From Mucilaginibacter sp. (lineage in GTDB: Bacteria; Bacteroidota; Bacteroidia; Sphingobacteriales; Sphingobacteriaceae), in the NCBI GenBank assembly GCA_025352225.1, contig JANXTT010000160.1, positions 43,933 to 107,932 of the forward strand: 64,000 nucleotides of DNA, given 5' to 3'. The first letter of the stretch is position 1, and each line of letters begins with the position of its first letter. Below, in pieces: positions 45,068-54,292 of this stretch. A program made the translations under genes and the position numbers. Below the pieces are notes generated by a model. That model did no database searches. It was not told where the DNA came from and saw only the letters and a list, made by a program, of their open reading frames with translations.

Positions 45068-45520
45068 ATGAAAATATTAATGGTTTGCCTGGGCAATATA
45101 TGCCGATCACCTCTGGCACACGGTATTATGGAGCATTTGGTGGAAAAAAACGGCTTAAGCTGGACGATTGACTCTGCCGGAACCGGCAACTGGCATATTG
45201 GTCAGGGACCTGATCGCCGTTCAACCCGCGAGGCAAGTAACAATGGTATAGATATTAGTAAGCAGGTATGCCGCCAGTTTAGCGTATCCGATTTCGACAA
45301 TTTTGATCTGATTGTAGTGATGGATAAAGAAAACTACCTGGATGTTATGGATATGGCTCGTAACGGGCAGGATACCGCTAAAGTGATGATGTTGCTGGGG
45401 GATAAAGAAGTTCCTGACCCTTACCAGAATGACAGCCAGTTTGCGCCAGTTTTTAAACTGATTGAAGCCGGTTGCAAAGAGTTGATGGGTTTTTTGCTGA
45501 AGAAAGATGCTATTAAATAA
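45068..45520 (+). CDS. Low-molecular-weight protein-tyrosine phosphatase
   Basis: The 150-residue enzyme has the N-terminal CX5R phosphate loop CLGNICRS (Cys7, Arg13) and the general-acid Asp in VPDPYQND. Both match active LMW phosphatases. In bacteria these often act on tyrosine kinases of polysaccharide export, but none is nearby. A weak -7-like box (TATATTTA) lies 4 nt before the ATG. Confidence 0.94.
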   Translation: MKILMVCLGNICRSPLAHGIMEHLVEKNGLSWTIDSAGTGNWHIGQGPDRRSTREASNNGIDISKQVCRQFSVSDFDNFDLIVVMDKENYLDVMDMARNGQDTAKVMMLLGDKEVPDPYQNDSQFAPVFKLIEAGCKELMGFLLKKDAIK

Positions 45521-45553
45521 ATGAAAGGCAGCTTCTATCCAGTCAAATAAATA

Positions 45554-46081
45554 TCATAACTGTTTTGAACCCAACCATTCATTACTGTTTGTCTTATAAC
45601 AAGTAAGTTCTTCCTCATTGCGTGTTATGTTGCTACCTTTAACTAAACAAGCTTTTTCTAATACCCGTTGAGAGGCTATATTGGCCAGAGCCGTTACCGC
45701 GAATATTTCTTTAAGCCGCATTTCTTCAAATCCGTATTTGAGCAAAGCGTTTACCAGTTCGGTAGCAATACCCCGCGATTTATATTGATCGTGAATTACA
45801 TAGCCCAATTCAGCTTTCCCGGGTTCGTCATCTACCTGCTTTAAAATGCCTAAGCCAATAAAATGGTTATCTACCACATCAAAAACTGCCCACCTGGTTA
45901 ACTTTACCTGCTCCGAATAATCGGCAATAGTTTCCTTAAACTTTTTAGCAAGCTCTTCTTCATTTCTTTTAGGTAGGTAAGCTATAAGTCGTGGGTCGGT
46001 TAACAATGTTAAAAACAGCGTTTCCTCCTCCAATAAAAATTCACGGATAATTAGCCGGGCAGATTGAGTAATGATAGCCAT
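45554..46081 (-). CDS. GNAT-family N-acetyltransferase (RimJ/RimL type)
   Basis: The 175-residue protein starts with SARLIIREFLLEEETLFL, typical of RimJ/L-like acetyltransferases. The acetyl-CoA motif region is AELGYVIHDQYKSRGIATEL followed by VNALLKYGFEEMRLKEIFAV and NIASQRVLEKACLVKG. It would acetylate a protein N-terminus or a small amine. The substrate cannot be read. Confidence 0.9.
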   Translation of the reverse strand: MAIITQSARLIIREFLLEEETLFLTLLTDPRLIAYLPKRNEEELAKKFKETIADYSEQVKLTRWAVFDVVDNHFIGLGILKQVDDEPGKAELGYVIHDQYKSRGIATELVNALLKYGFEEMRLKEIFAVTALANIASQRVLEKACLVKGSNITRNEEELTCYKTNSNEWLGSKQL

Positions 46082-46177
46082 AATTCAAATTTATAAAAAG
46101 ATTACTGCCGTAACCGCGCAACATATATTGTTTAGCGATGAATTTTTTTTACCATTAGCCTAAATGCGATGGTTTTG

Positions 46178-46185
46178 TAACTTTG
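46178..46185 (+). promoter_or_regulatory. -7 box immediately before hisS
   Basis: TAACTTTG matches TAnnTTTG exactly and ends 4 nt before the hisS ATG at 46190, which suggests transcription starts at or next to the start codon. Confidence 0.5.
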
Positions 46186-46189
46186 CCGA

Positions 46190-47566
46190 ATGGCATCCAT
46201 CAAACCATCAACCCCAAGAGGAACCCGCGACTTTTCGCCCGCCGAAATGGTGAAGCGTAATTACATTTTTGATACCATTAAAAAAGTATTCCGTAAATAC
46301 GGTTACCAGCAAATCGAAACTCCCGCAATGGAGAACCTATCAACACTCATGGGTAAATATGGGGATGAGGGCGATAAGTTGATATTTAAGATATTGAATA
46401 GTGGCGATTTCCTTTCTAAAGTAGATGCGAATAAACTTACAACCCAGAACTCACAACTCATAACTCCAGAAATCTCCGAAAAAGCTCTTCGTTACGATTT
46501 AACAGTTCCTTTTGCTCGTTACGTGGTAATGCATCAGAGCGAAATCACCTTCCCGTTCAAGCGTTTCCAGGTACAGCCCGTTTGGCGTGCCGACAGGCCT
46601 CAAAAAGGGCGTTACCGCGAGTTTTACCAATGCGATGCCGATGTTGTAGGTTCAGATTCGTTATTAAACGAAGCCGAATTTATTTTGATATATGATGAAG
46701 CTTTAAGCAATTTGGGGTTAAAAGATTTTACTATAAAAATCAATAATAGAAAAATACTATCTGGAATTGCAGAAACAATAGATAAAATTGATAGTATAAT
46801 TGACCTTACAGTAGCTATTGATAAACTGGATAAAATAGGGTTTGATGGCGTAATAAAAGAACTGCTTGAAAAAGGGTTTACCGAAGCCGATATTGAAAAA
46901 CTAAGACCTGTAATTTTATTAGAAGGAACCAATACCGAAAAACTGGAAAGCTTACGCAAAGCACTTAAAAAATCGGCAATTGGTTTGCAGGGATGTGATG
47001 AGGTAGAAACCATTTTTACTTACCTTAAAAGCTTTAACCTGCAAAAAGCTACTGTTGAACTGGATATTACCCTTGCCAGGGGACTAAACTATTATACAGG
47101 GGCCATATTTGAAGTAAAAACCAACGAAGCCGTAATGGGCAGCATTGGCGGCGGCGGACGATATGACGACCTTACAGGTATGTTTGGCTTGAAAGGAATA
47201 ACAGGCGCGGGTATATCCTTCGGTGCCGACAGGATATATGACGTGCTCGAAGAACTAAAACTCTTCCCCGAAGGTACTAACCAAACCACACAGGTATTGA
47301 TTTGTTGCTTTGATAAGGATGGCGAAACATACGCTTTACCCTTTTTACAGCAATTAAGAGAACGTGGCATTAATACAGAACTATATCCTGCGGGGGCAAA
47401 AATTAAAAAGCAATTGGATTATGCCAACAATAAAAACATACCTTATACCGTAGTTATTGGTAGCGACGAAATGCAAAGCGGCTTACTTACCTTTAAAAAC
47501 ATGCAAACAGGTAACCAGGAAAAACTATCAACCGAAATGATTGTGGCTATGCTGGCTGAAGAGTAG
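46190..47566 (+). CDS. hisS: Histidine--tRNA ligase
   Basis: The 458-residue class II synthetase charges tRNA-His. Motif 1 region KPSTPRGTRDFSP, motif 2 FKRFQVQPVWRADRPQKGRY as VQPVWRADRPQKGRYREF, the histidine-specific LARGLNYYTGAIFEVKT, and motif 3 GGGGRYDDLTGMFG with GISFGADRIYDVL are all present. The anticodon-binding domain (about 365-458) is complete. A loop near residues 82-98 is coded by short aactca-like repeats. It is preceded by a -7 box 4 nt from the ATG. Confidence 0.97.
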   Translation: MASIKPSTPRGTRDFSPAEMVKRNYIFDTIKKVFRKYGYQQIETPAMENLSTLMGKYGDEGDKLIFKILNSGDFLSKVDANKLTTQNSQLITPEISEKALRYDLTVPFARYVVMHQSEITFPFKRFQVQPVWRADRPQKGRYREFYQCDADVVGSDSLLNEAEFILIYDEALSNLGLKDFTIKINNRKILSGIAETIDKIDSIIDLTVAIDKLDKIGFDGVIKELLEKGFTEADIEKLRPVILLEGTNTEKLESLRKALKKSAIGLQGCDEVETIFTYLKSFNLQKATVELDITLARGLNYYTGAIFEVKTNEAVMGSIGGGGRYDDLTGMFGLKGITGAGISFGADRIYDVLEELKLFPEGTNQTTQVLICCFDKDGETYALPFLQQLRERGINTELYPAGAKIKKQLDYANNKNIPYTVVIGSDEMQSGLLTFKNMQTGNQEKLSTEMIVAMLAEE

Positions 47567-47643
47567 TCTCTTTTAACAATTGATAGTTCTGGTGTTTTAG
47601 GCAATAATAATGAGAGAGTCCTTGTAAAAGGATACTCATGTTA

Positions 47644-50520
47644 TTAAAATCCACCCGGCCCACGGCCACCACCGTCGCCACCCCGGCCGCCTTCAAACCT
47701 TCTGCCGCCACCTGGCCCGTTATCTTGCTGAGGCGATTTTCCGGCAAATTTTTGCAGGCGTACTGTAAGGGTTAACAGGTAATAACGGCCCAATCGGTTT
47801 GATTGTGTTGATGTTGTAGAGTAAGCTGTAGAATTGTTACTAAACCCGGTATTCTCGTTAAACACATCAAATGCCGATGCACGTATGGTGGCCATATTGT
47901 TTTTAAGAAAACGGCGTTCAATATATCCATTTAGAATATTAGGATTAGTTGACCCAACAAAACCCTGATAAATTGTTTTAGTATAATCGTAACTCACGGT
48001 CCAGTTGGTCCAGAAATAATTTTTACCATTCAACCCCAGATTAAGCGTTTTATAATTACTATTTTGCGCACCCTGAGCTATGGAATTATCCGTTTTGTTA
48101 ATGCTATAACTTGTACTTAATTGTACATCAACAACATCTGTAATATCTAGTCTGAAACGCATACCCGGGCTTATTGATAATGTTTTGGCCGTGTTTTTTT
48201 GAGTAGTTGTTGCAAATGTTAAAGAATCCACATTTGATAATAAAGATATATTATTAGTGTAGGAGAAGCCACCGTTAAACATTAAAGTGTACTTGCGTTT
48301 TTGCCATGGTTTTGAATAAGCAAAAAAGCCATTTGCCGAGTAATATCCATCCGTATTACCGTAGGTTGTAAAAATGCTATTCGAAAGTTTTGGATTAGGA
48401 GTGTACCTGCGAGGATAAGAAATAGTGTTTGCCGAAATTTTATTGTCGGTTTGTGTAAAAGATAAATTTGTTAATATAAAATCGCCGGTTCCAAAGCTAA
48501 ACTTGCTGTAACGTACAGAAAAGTTATTATTAAATTCCGGGTTCAGGTTTGGATTACCTTGTATAGGATAAGTAGCGTTTGAGAAATCTGTAACGGGTTG
48601 TAACTGGTTAAAAGAGGGCTGGTTACTATACCCATTATAATTTGCACTGAAGGTTTGACTACGTGTGAAATTATATACATAACGCAAAGTAGGGATATAA
48701 TTAAACGATGTTACATGGGTGCTTTGTCCGCTTGTAGGCGAATAGCCATCCAGAACAGATGGTTCTACACCAAGCCCCAGCGTTAAATTGTATTTTTTAT
48801 CAATTAAACGATAGTTAAGCCCAAATCTGTTCGTAGTAAATGTATAATTGTAATTATTACTCAGCAGGTCATACCTGTTTATTACCGGAGGGTTATAAGC
48901 CGTATTATTAAGATAAGCAATAGTGTCTGTTTCTTTGTTTGTGGTTGTATATGCGGTGTTATACGAATAATTTGCCTCTAAGGATGTTTTTTTACCTAAA
49001 GGTTCGATGTATGAAAGGTTAACGCCAACGCTATTGGTACGCGCATTTGTATTGATACGCTGATCTAGAGGGGCATTTGGTTTCCCGGCAAAATAAATAT
49101 ATACCGGGTTTTGGTAGGAGTTACTTGGCGATGAGTTAGCATCCGTATTGATGCTGAAATTACGCCCCTGTGCTTTAAACCTATGATTATATAATACACT
49201 AATCCCATAATTTGGCGAATTAGAATTACTTGTTGTGTTTGATTGGTAACTACTATTTGTTACGTTATTTCTAATCAATGTGTTGGATGTGGTGGCGATA
49301 CCATTATTGCTCGAATAAGCGTATGAAGGGACTACTTTGAAATAATTTACTGTATCGGGCTTATATTCCATATTCCAGTTAAGCCTATGGTTAAGGTTTT
49401 CAGTTTGTTGATTACTGCTTGAGGGATTAAAAATCTGTACGGGCGAGCCAGTAATATTGGTTTGTGTACTTTTGCTTATTGTATTTGTTGTATTATCAGC
49501 AAAACTATAGCTCCCGTAAACCGACAAATCTTTGCCCCATTGATCGCGAAAGTTTAAGCCTAATGACTTAGCCAGAGTTATCCCATTTGCCGGAGTAGTT
49601 GTACCCCCGCCACGGCGGCCACCACCCCCGCCGCCGCCACCATTATTACCACCAAAGCTAAAAGTGTTTACATTGGTATTATTTATACTGCCTAATAAGG
49701 CAATTTGCTGGTCGCCTTTAAATTTAAAAGAGTTTATAGACCCTACATAACGGTTTGCAATAGTTGAAGGAGCTGGTACAGCATCGCCCCCGTCACCACC
49801 TGTAGTGGAAGCCGAATAGCCGTAATTTTTATCCTTGCGGATCACAATATTCATGATCTTGTTTGGTTCTCCAGTTTTAATACCGGTTAAATTAGCCTGA
49901 TCACCATAGTCGTCTATCATTTGGATACTTTCTATCATGTCGGCAGGGAGGTTTTTAGTGGCTGTTTTAACGTCACCTCCAAAAAAGTCCTTTCCATTTA
50001 CCCTAACTTTGTTTACGGCTTTACCTTCCGCGGTAACGTTCCCATCTTTATCTACATCAACTCCGGGCAGTTTTTTCAAAACATCCTCAACCGGGGCATT
50101 GGCTCTTACAGGATATGCACTAGCTTTATATTCGGTAGTATCCTCCTTCACTTTTATAGCGTTGATATCAGTAATGTTTACCGTATTGAGCATTTTTGAT
50201 TCTGTATGTAAAATAATTTTACCAACATTGGCCGGTTTCGCATCTTCATCCAAAGTGTATTTCCTTTTTAGGCCTTCATAACCTATTGATTTAAAAGTTA
50301 AAGAAAACTGCCTTGCTTTAACCCTGCCAAAACTAAATACACCATTTTCGTTTGTGGAGGTATTTATACTATCGGTGGCTGATACCAGTTTAACAAGTGC
50401 TCCAGGAATAGTAACGCCTGTTGAGTCTTGCAGGGTGCCTTGTACCTGCCGCCCGGTTTGGGCATAACTATGAAAAGTTATGAATAAAAAAATCCCGAAA
50501 AATAAAATAAATGTTTTCAT
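47644..50520 (-). CDS. TonB-family outer membrane beta-barrel protein with Gly-rich tail
   Basis: The 958-residue protein has a signal peptide (MKTFILFFGIFLFITFHSYAQ). A carboxypeptidase-regulatory domain follows (about 22-105, VQGTLQDSTGVTIPGALVKL), then a plug domain (about 140-230, VEDVLKKLPGVDVDKDGNV, VNGKDFFGG) and a long barrel. It lacks a clear classic TonB box and resembles the 'outer membrane beta-barrel protein' family rather than SusC. Two low-complexity parts stand out: GGNNGGGGGGGGRRGGG near 285-302 and a C-terminal Gly/Arg-rich tail (about 930-958). The tail follows the last barrel strand and has an unusual composition. The ligand is unknown. Confidence 0.85.
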   Translation of the reverse strand: MKTFILFFGIFLFITFHSYAQTGRQVQGTLQDSTGVTIPGALVKLVSATDSINTSTNENGVFSFGRVKARQFSLTFKSIGYEGLKRKYTLDEDAKPANVGKIILHTESKMLNTVNITDINAIKVKEDTTEYKASAYPVRANAPVEDVLKKLPGVDVDKDGNVTAEGKAVNKVRVNGKDFFGGDVKTATKNLPADMIESIQMIDDYGDQANLTGIKTGEPNKIMNIVIRKDKNYGYSASTTGGDGGDAVPAPSTIANRYVGSINSFKFKGDQQIALLGSINNTNVNTFSFGGNNGGGGGGGGRRGGGTTTPANGITLAKSLGLNFRDQWGKDLSVYGSYSFADNTTNTISKSTQTNITGSPVQIFNPSSSNQQTENLNHRLNWNMEYKPDTVNYFKVVPSYAYSSNNGIATTSNTLIRNNVTNSSYQSNTTSNSNSPNYGISVLYNHRFKAQGRNFSINTDANSSPSNSYQNPVYIYFAGKPNAPLDQRINTNARTNSVGVNLSYIEPLGKKTSLEANYSYNTAYTTTNKETDTIAYLNNTAYNPPVINRYDLLSNNYNYTFTTNRFGLNYRLIDKKYNLTLGLGVEPSVLDGYSPTSGQSTHVTSFNYIPTLRYVYNFTRSQTFSANYNGYSNQPSFNQLQPVTDFSNATYPIQGNPNLNPEFNNNFSVRYSKFSFGTGDFILTNLSFTQTDNKISANTISYPRRYTPNPKLSNSIFTTYGNTDGYYSANGFFAYSKPWQKRKYTLMFNGGFSYTNNISLLSNVDSLTFATTTQKNTAKTLSISPGMRFRLDITDVVDVQLSTSYSINKTDNSIAQGAQNSNYKTLNLGLNGKNYFWTNWTVSYDYTKTIYQGFVGSTNPNILNGYIERRFLKNNMATIRASAFDVFNENTGFSNNSTAYSTTSTQSNRLGRYYLLTLTVRLQKFAGKSPQQDNGPGGGRRFEGGRGGDGGGRGPGGF

Positions 50521-50804
50521 AATATAACTTTACTACGTGTGTATGATTCTTACTTTTAGTTATTACTAAAAAACTAAGTTTCAATACAAAAGTCCTGTTT
50601 CTTTACCATAATTAGTCACAAATCATACTATTGTTACAATTATCAATAAATAAACGTAAATACACTATAATACAAGCTGTAGCCTATATAACTACATTAT
50701 TATAAAGTTTTTAACTTAGTTTATTAACATTTGTGTTTAAAGGCAATGTAAATTTATTGAAACAATAAGCTTTTGGTTTCGTTAAACTATAAAACATTTA
50801 ACCT

Positions 50805-51077
50805 ATGAACAATATTAAAACATCGTTACATTCCAAAGTGCACGATTGGATGAACAAAATAGGATTCAGATTGAATTCTTCAGATACTATAAAAAGTAAA
50901 AATGTTACTGTGGATCATTACTTTTTTAAAACCTTTAATTTTATAGAGCAACATCAACAAGATTCTCTTGAAGATTTGGAGATTGTATGCTTTGATACTT
51001 ATGGGGAAAAGGTTAAAGTTAGATCGTTACTAGATCTTCAAACAGCTTTTTTTGAGAATTTAAGCGAACTGCGTTAG
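50805..51077 (+). CDS. Small hypothetical protein
   Basis: The 90-residue protein (starts MNNIKTSLHSKVHDWMNKIGF) has no signal peptide or membrane helix. It is mixed charge with an acidic middle (QHQQDSLEDLEIVCFDTYGE). No family was recognised. It is isolated between the divergent TonB-family gene and the universal stress gene. Codon use looks normal for the window, so I take it as a real gene. Confidence 0.6.
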   Translation: MNNIKTSLHSKVHDWMNKIGFRLNSSDTIKSKNVTVDHYFFKTFNFIEQHQQDSLEDLEIVCFDTYGEKVKVRSLLDLQTAFFENLSELR

Positions 51078-51089
51078 TTGAATAATTGC

Positions 51090-51563
51090 TTAATCTTCTT
51101 TAACTTTCATCGGAACTACTAAAACAGGTACTGATGAGTGGCGTATGACATGTTCGGCTATGCTGCCCATAAAAAATCTGTCCAATCCGGTTCGGCTATG
51201 TGTGCCAATAACTATTAAATCAGCTTTAAACTGATTGGCACAATCTATTATACCTTCGGCTGTAGAGCCAAATTCATTAAAGTGGCTAACCTGTAAATCG
51301 CCGGCAAACTTCTTGATCGTGTGGCTAATCAAATTTTCTGAATACTCACTTTTAATATTGTAAATTTCCATCTCAGGAACAACCGAGGCTGTCATTGATC
51401 CCAAAATACCCGGATCATTGGTTTGCGACATTACCATTGGTTCAACTATATGTACCAAGCCAACTTCTGACTTAAAAGCATGGGCAAGTTCAAAACCATA
51501 TTCAGCAGCATGTTCGGCATATTTGCTGTCATCTATGCCAATCAGAATTCTTTGAAACTTCAT
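51090..51563 (-). CDS. Universal stress protein
   Basis: The 157-residue protein has the UspA fold: FQRILIGIDDSKYAEHAAEYGFE, the central EVGLVHIVEP and the ATP-binding motif VIGTHSRTGLDRFFMGSIAEHVIRHSSVPVLVVP (G-2x-G-9x-G-S/T type: GTHSRTG, MGSIAEHV). It likely binds ATP. It lies 77 bp downstream of the CLC gene on the same strand and may share its transcript. Confidence 0.93.
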   Translation of the reverse strand: MKFQRILIGIDDSKYAEHAAEYGFELAHAFKSEVGLVHIVEPMVMSQTNDPGILGSMTASVVPEMEIYNIKSEYSENLISHTIKKFAGDLQVSHFNEFGSTAEGIIDCANQFKADLIVIGTHSRTGLDRFFMGSIAEHVIRHSSVPVLVVPMKVKED

Positions 51564-51640
51564 TACATTATTTGGTTTAGCGTATTATACATATAACACA
51601 GTAAACCAAATATGTTTTACCGATGCAAAATTAAATCAGC

Positions 51641-52996
51641 TTAAAATTTATACTTGGATACTTTTTGGCGGATATAATTGCTTTTATTTTTGAAAGACGG
51701 GTTTGATCTTGATAGTTCTGGACTTTCGTCGTTAGTATTGAATTGAGCAGTATATATACCAGAATGGCCGCTGAAAAAATAAGCTGTAAAACAAGCAACC
51801 AAAAAAAACAGTGCAAATTGACTTCCAAAAAGCTCAATACCCATTAGGGTACATGCCAGCGGGGTGTTGGTAGCCCCTGCAAAAACCGCGATAAAACCTA
51901 AGGCTGCAAATAAGCTGATGGGGGCATTAAATACAACAGCTAATGTATTGCCTAGCGTGGAGCCAATATAGAAAAGTGGCGTAACCTCGCCGCCTTTAAA
52001 CCCAGTGCCGAGCGTTATAGTGGTGTAAATCAGCTTCCATAGCCAGCTCAAAAACATAGCCCCTCCATTATTAAATGCCGAAACTATCGTTACAGCACCC
52101 GGGTGTTCGGCATCTACCCCGAGGCTTAAATAATCAGGCCGGCCTAATAGCAGGGTTAAGGCGATAATAGTAATACCACCACAAACCGGTATCATCCAGG
52201 TTATTGTAACCCATTTTAAAAAGAAATTTTTAAGCTGGTGTACTATTTCTGCAAAGGCGGCACTTACTAGTCCAAATAAAGCGGATGCTATAATTATTTT
52301 GATAAAAAGTAAACCTATAAATAAGATATTACGTGCATCCATGTGCCCTGGCATAGTAAAACCAATATGGTAGGCTGTATGCTTAACTCCCCAAACCGAA
52401 ACAGTAAGCGCGCCAGTTATGCCGGCAATTAAACAGGGCCAAAGGGCGTCATATTTTATTTGCCCAATTGTTAGCACTTCCATCGCAAAAATGGTCCCGG
52501 TGAGCGGGGTGCCAAATACAGCTCCAAAGCCCGCCGCCACACCGGCAGTAAGCAGGGTGCGGATGGCGTAGTCATCCAGCTTAAACCAAGTGCCAAACAT
52601 ATGTGCAATACTACCGCCAATTTGTACCGCAGTACCCTCGCGCCCGGCAGAGCCGCCAAATAAATGAGTAATAACTGTTGTGCCCAGTATTAACGGCCCC
52701 ATCCTTTTCGGGATACCTGCACCGGGCTCATGGATCTCATCTATGATCAAATTATTTCCTCTCTCAGATGATTTACCATATAAACGATAAGCAAAATGAA
52801 TGCCCACCCCAGCGGCCGGTAATAAATACAATAACCAGGGATGGTGGAACCTGAAATGTATAGCCGCTGTTAATAACCATAAAAAAAAAGCAACAACAGT
52901 GCCAATAGCAATGGAAACAGGTATTACCATCCACGTCCACCTGAAAAGGTATTTTATTTTTGAAAGATAGTTTGAAGTGAATTTTGATCCGGTCAT
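51641..52996 (-). CDS. clcF: CLC-type fluoride/proton antiporter under fluoride riboswitch control
   Basis: The start is ATG 52996 (MTGSKFTSNYLSK, 451 residues); the frame extends into the riboswitch and must not be used. Family motifs fit the fluoride-type CLC: GAGIP at 92-96, GREGT with gating Glu120 (GSAGREGTAVQIGGS) and GGEVTPLF with Glu337 and Thr339, which correspond to the Glu/Thr of helix N reported as functional in CLC-F proteins. Ordinary chloride CLCs carry GREGP. It exports fluoride in exchange for protons, protecting the cell. The 5' leader holds a fluoride riboswitch (53029-53081), which independently supports this substrate. Generic annotation would likely call it a chloride channel. 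Confidence 0.9.
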   Translation of the reverse strand: MTGSKFTSNYLSKIKYLFRWTWMVIPVSIAIGTVVAFFLWLLTAAIHFRFHHPWLLYLLPAAGVGIHFAYRLYGKSSERGNNLIIDEIHEPGAGIPKRMGPLILGTTVITHLFGGSAGREGTAVQIGGSIAHMFGTWFKLDDYAIRTLLTAGVAAGFGAVFGTPLTGTIFAMEVLTIGQIKYDALWPCLIAGITGALTVSVWGVKHTAYHIGFTMPGHMDARNILFIGLLFIKIIIASALFGLVSAAFAEIVHQLKNFFLKWVTITWMIPVCGGITIIALTLLLGRPDYLSLGVDAEHPGAVTIVSAFNNGGAMFLSWLWKLIYTTITLGTGFKGGEVTPLFYIGSTLGNTLAVVFNAPISLFAALGFIAVFAGATNTPLACTLMGIELFGSQFALFFLVACFTAYFFSGHSGIYTAQFNTNDESPELSRSNPSFKNKSNYIRQKVSKYKF

Positions 52997-53008
52997 AAAG
53001 TACCTGTA

Positions 53009-53028
53009 AAATAAATAAAAATTTATTT
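53009..53028 (-). promoter_or_regulatory. Candidate expression platform of the fluoride riboswitch
   Basis: Minus strand: aaataaat-tttt-atttattt, a perfect 8-bp A/U stem, directly joined to the riboswitch 3' end and 12 bp before the clcF ATG. It could pair as a weak terminator-like or start-masking hairpin in competition with the aptamer. Confidence 0.5.
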
Positions 53029-53081
53029 GGCAGGCGTCATCAGCTTTGCAGCGGTTCAATTAGGTGGAACACCATCACCTT
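53029..53081 (-). ncRNA. Fluoride riboswitch (crcB motif)
   Basis: The minus strand reads GGTGATGGTGTTCCACC (53079-53063), a linker with AACCGCT, then a short GCT-GCAA-AGC stem and CTGATGACGCCTGCC ending at 53029. These are the conserved crcB elements: GG-GATGG, GTTC-CC, AACCGCT and CTGATG-C-CC. The expected pseudoknot is formed by GGTGT of the 5' loop and ACGCC of the 3' part (one G-U pair). It lies 33 nt upstream of the clcF ATG. Confidence 0.95.
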
Positions 53082-53221
53082 GTTGTGCAGTACAAACATC
53101 ACAATAAAAACCGGGATAATTTAACAAAACTGCTTATAAAATTGATTTAAGCAATATTTTTAAAGAATAATTAATCAGAAAATCGTAAATTGCGCTTTTC
53201 AACATATTAATCTGTAAAGTT

Positions 53222-54286
53222 ATGACAGAGACACTCGACATCAAAATTACTAAGAATCAAAACTCGAGTTTAGCACAAACCGATTTTGATAATCTGCCAT
53301 TTGGCCAAACATTTTCTGACCATATGTTTATTGCGGATTACGTCGGTGGCGAGTGGAAAAACTTTCAAATAATTCCTTACGGCGAAATTGGTTTAAGTCC
53401 GGCTATATCTGCCCTGCACTATGGTCAGGCATTTTTTGAAGGTTTAAAAGCGTATAAACATGCCGACGGTAAAGTTTCCGTGTTCCGTCCGTACAAAAAT
53501 GCCGAGCGCTTCAATAAATCTGCCGAACGTTTATGTATGCCAGAATTGCCTGAAGAAATATTTGTACAAAGTATCGCGGCCGTGGTTGATATCGATAGGG
53601 CGTGGATTCCTTCCAAAGCCAATCATTCTTTATATATCAGGCCATTTATGTTTGCTACTGACCCTTATTTAGGGGTGCAGCCGTCAAATACTTATAAATA
53701 CATGGTACTAACCGGCCCCGTTGGCCCATATTTTTCTAAAACACTTAGGGTAAAGGTAGAAACCGTTTATTCCAGATCTACCGAAGGTGGTTTTGGCTTT
53801 GCTAAAGCAGCTGGTAACTATGCTGGGTCGTTACTGCCGGCCCGTAAGGCTGTTGAGGAGGGCTTTGACCAATTAATTTGGACCGATAGCAAAGACCATG
53901 CTTATATTGAAGAACTAGGCGCGGCAAATATTATGTTTTTACTGGATGGTAAATTGGTAACCCCATCAACCCGAGATACCATATTAAAAGGTGTTACTCG
54001 CGATACTGTTATTGCGCTGGCTAAAGAATGGGGGTATGAGGTTGAAGAACGTCGCGTTAGTGTTGCCGAAATGTTAGAAGGTGCCAAAAATGGTAAACTA
54101 ACTGATGCCTTTGGTGCCGGTACAGCCGCTACCATTGCCTCCATAGGAGAAATTGAACATGAGGGCCAGTTATATAAACTTATTGATCCATCTCAAAGAG
54201 AGTTCTCCAAAAAATTATTAAAAACCCTAGAGGAGATAAAATATGGTATAATCCCTGATACACACGGATGGAATTATATGATCTGA
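53222..54286 (+). CDS. ilvE: Branched-chain amino acid aminotransferase
   Basis: The 354-residue fold-type IV PLP enzyme interconverts branched-chain amino acids and keto acids. PLP Lys195 lies in FGFAKAAGNYAGSLLP. Other motifs are ALHYGQAFFEGLKAY, FRPYKNAERFNKSAERL, and LGAANIMFLLDGKLVTPS. The length fits the longer eukaryotic-like BCAT2 form common in Bacteroidota. It is divergent from clcF and ends at a very strong bidirectional terminator. Confidence 0.95.
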   Translation: MTETLDIKITKNQNSSLAQTDFDNLPFGQTFSDHMFIADYVGGEWKNFQIIPYGEIGLSPAISALHYGQAFFEGLKAYKHADGKVSVFRPYKNAERFNKSAERLCMPELPEEIFVQSIAAVVDIDRAWIPSKANHSLYIRPFMFATDPYLGVQPSNTYKYMVLTGPVGPYFSKTLRVKVETVYSRSTEGGFGFAKAAGNYAGSLLPARKAVEEGFDQLIWTDSKDHAYIEELGAANIMFLLDGKLVTPSTRDTILKGVTRDTVIALAKEWGYEVEERRVSVAEMLEGAKNGKLTDAFGAGTAATIASIGEIEHEGQLYKLIDPSQREFSKKLLKTLEEIKYGIIPDTHGWNYMI

Positions 54287-54292
54287 AAAACT

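Noticed and set aside
46436..46475. aactca-like repeats inside hisS as a possible inserted repeat element
   Set aside because: They lie in a loop that is naturally variable in HisS, stay in frame and are too short and imperfect to claim insertion.
47590..47640. Imperfect hairpin between hisS and the TonB-family gene
   Set aside because: The GAGTCCTT/AAGGATACTC pairing has a bulge and no T-run, so it is not listed as a terminator.
52997..53059. Upstream extension of the CLC gene
   Set aside because: The extra 21 residues are coded by the fluoride riboswitch leader; ATG 52996 is the sensible start.
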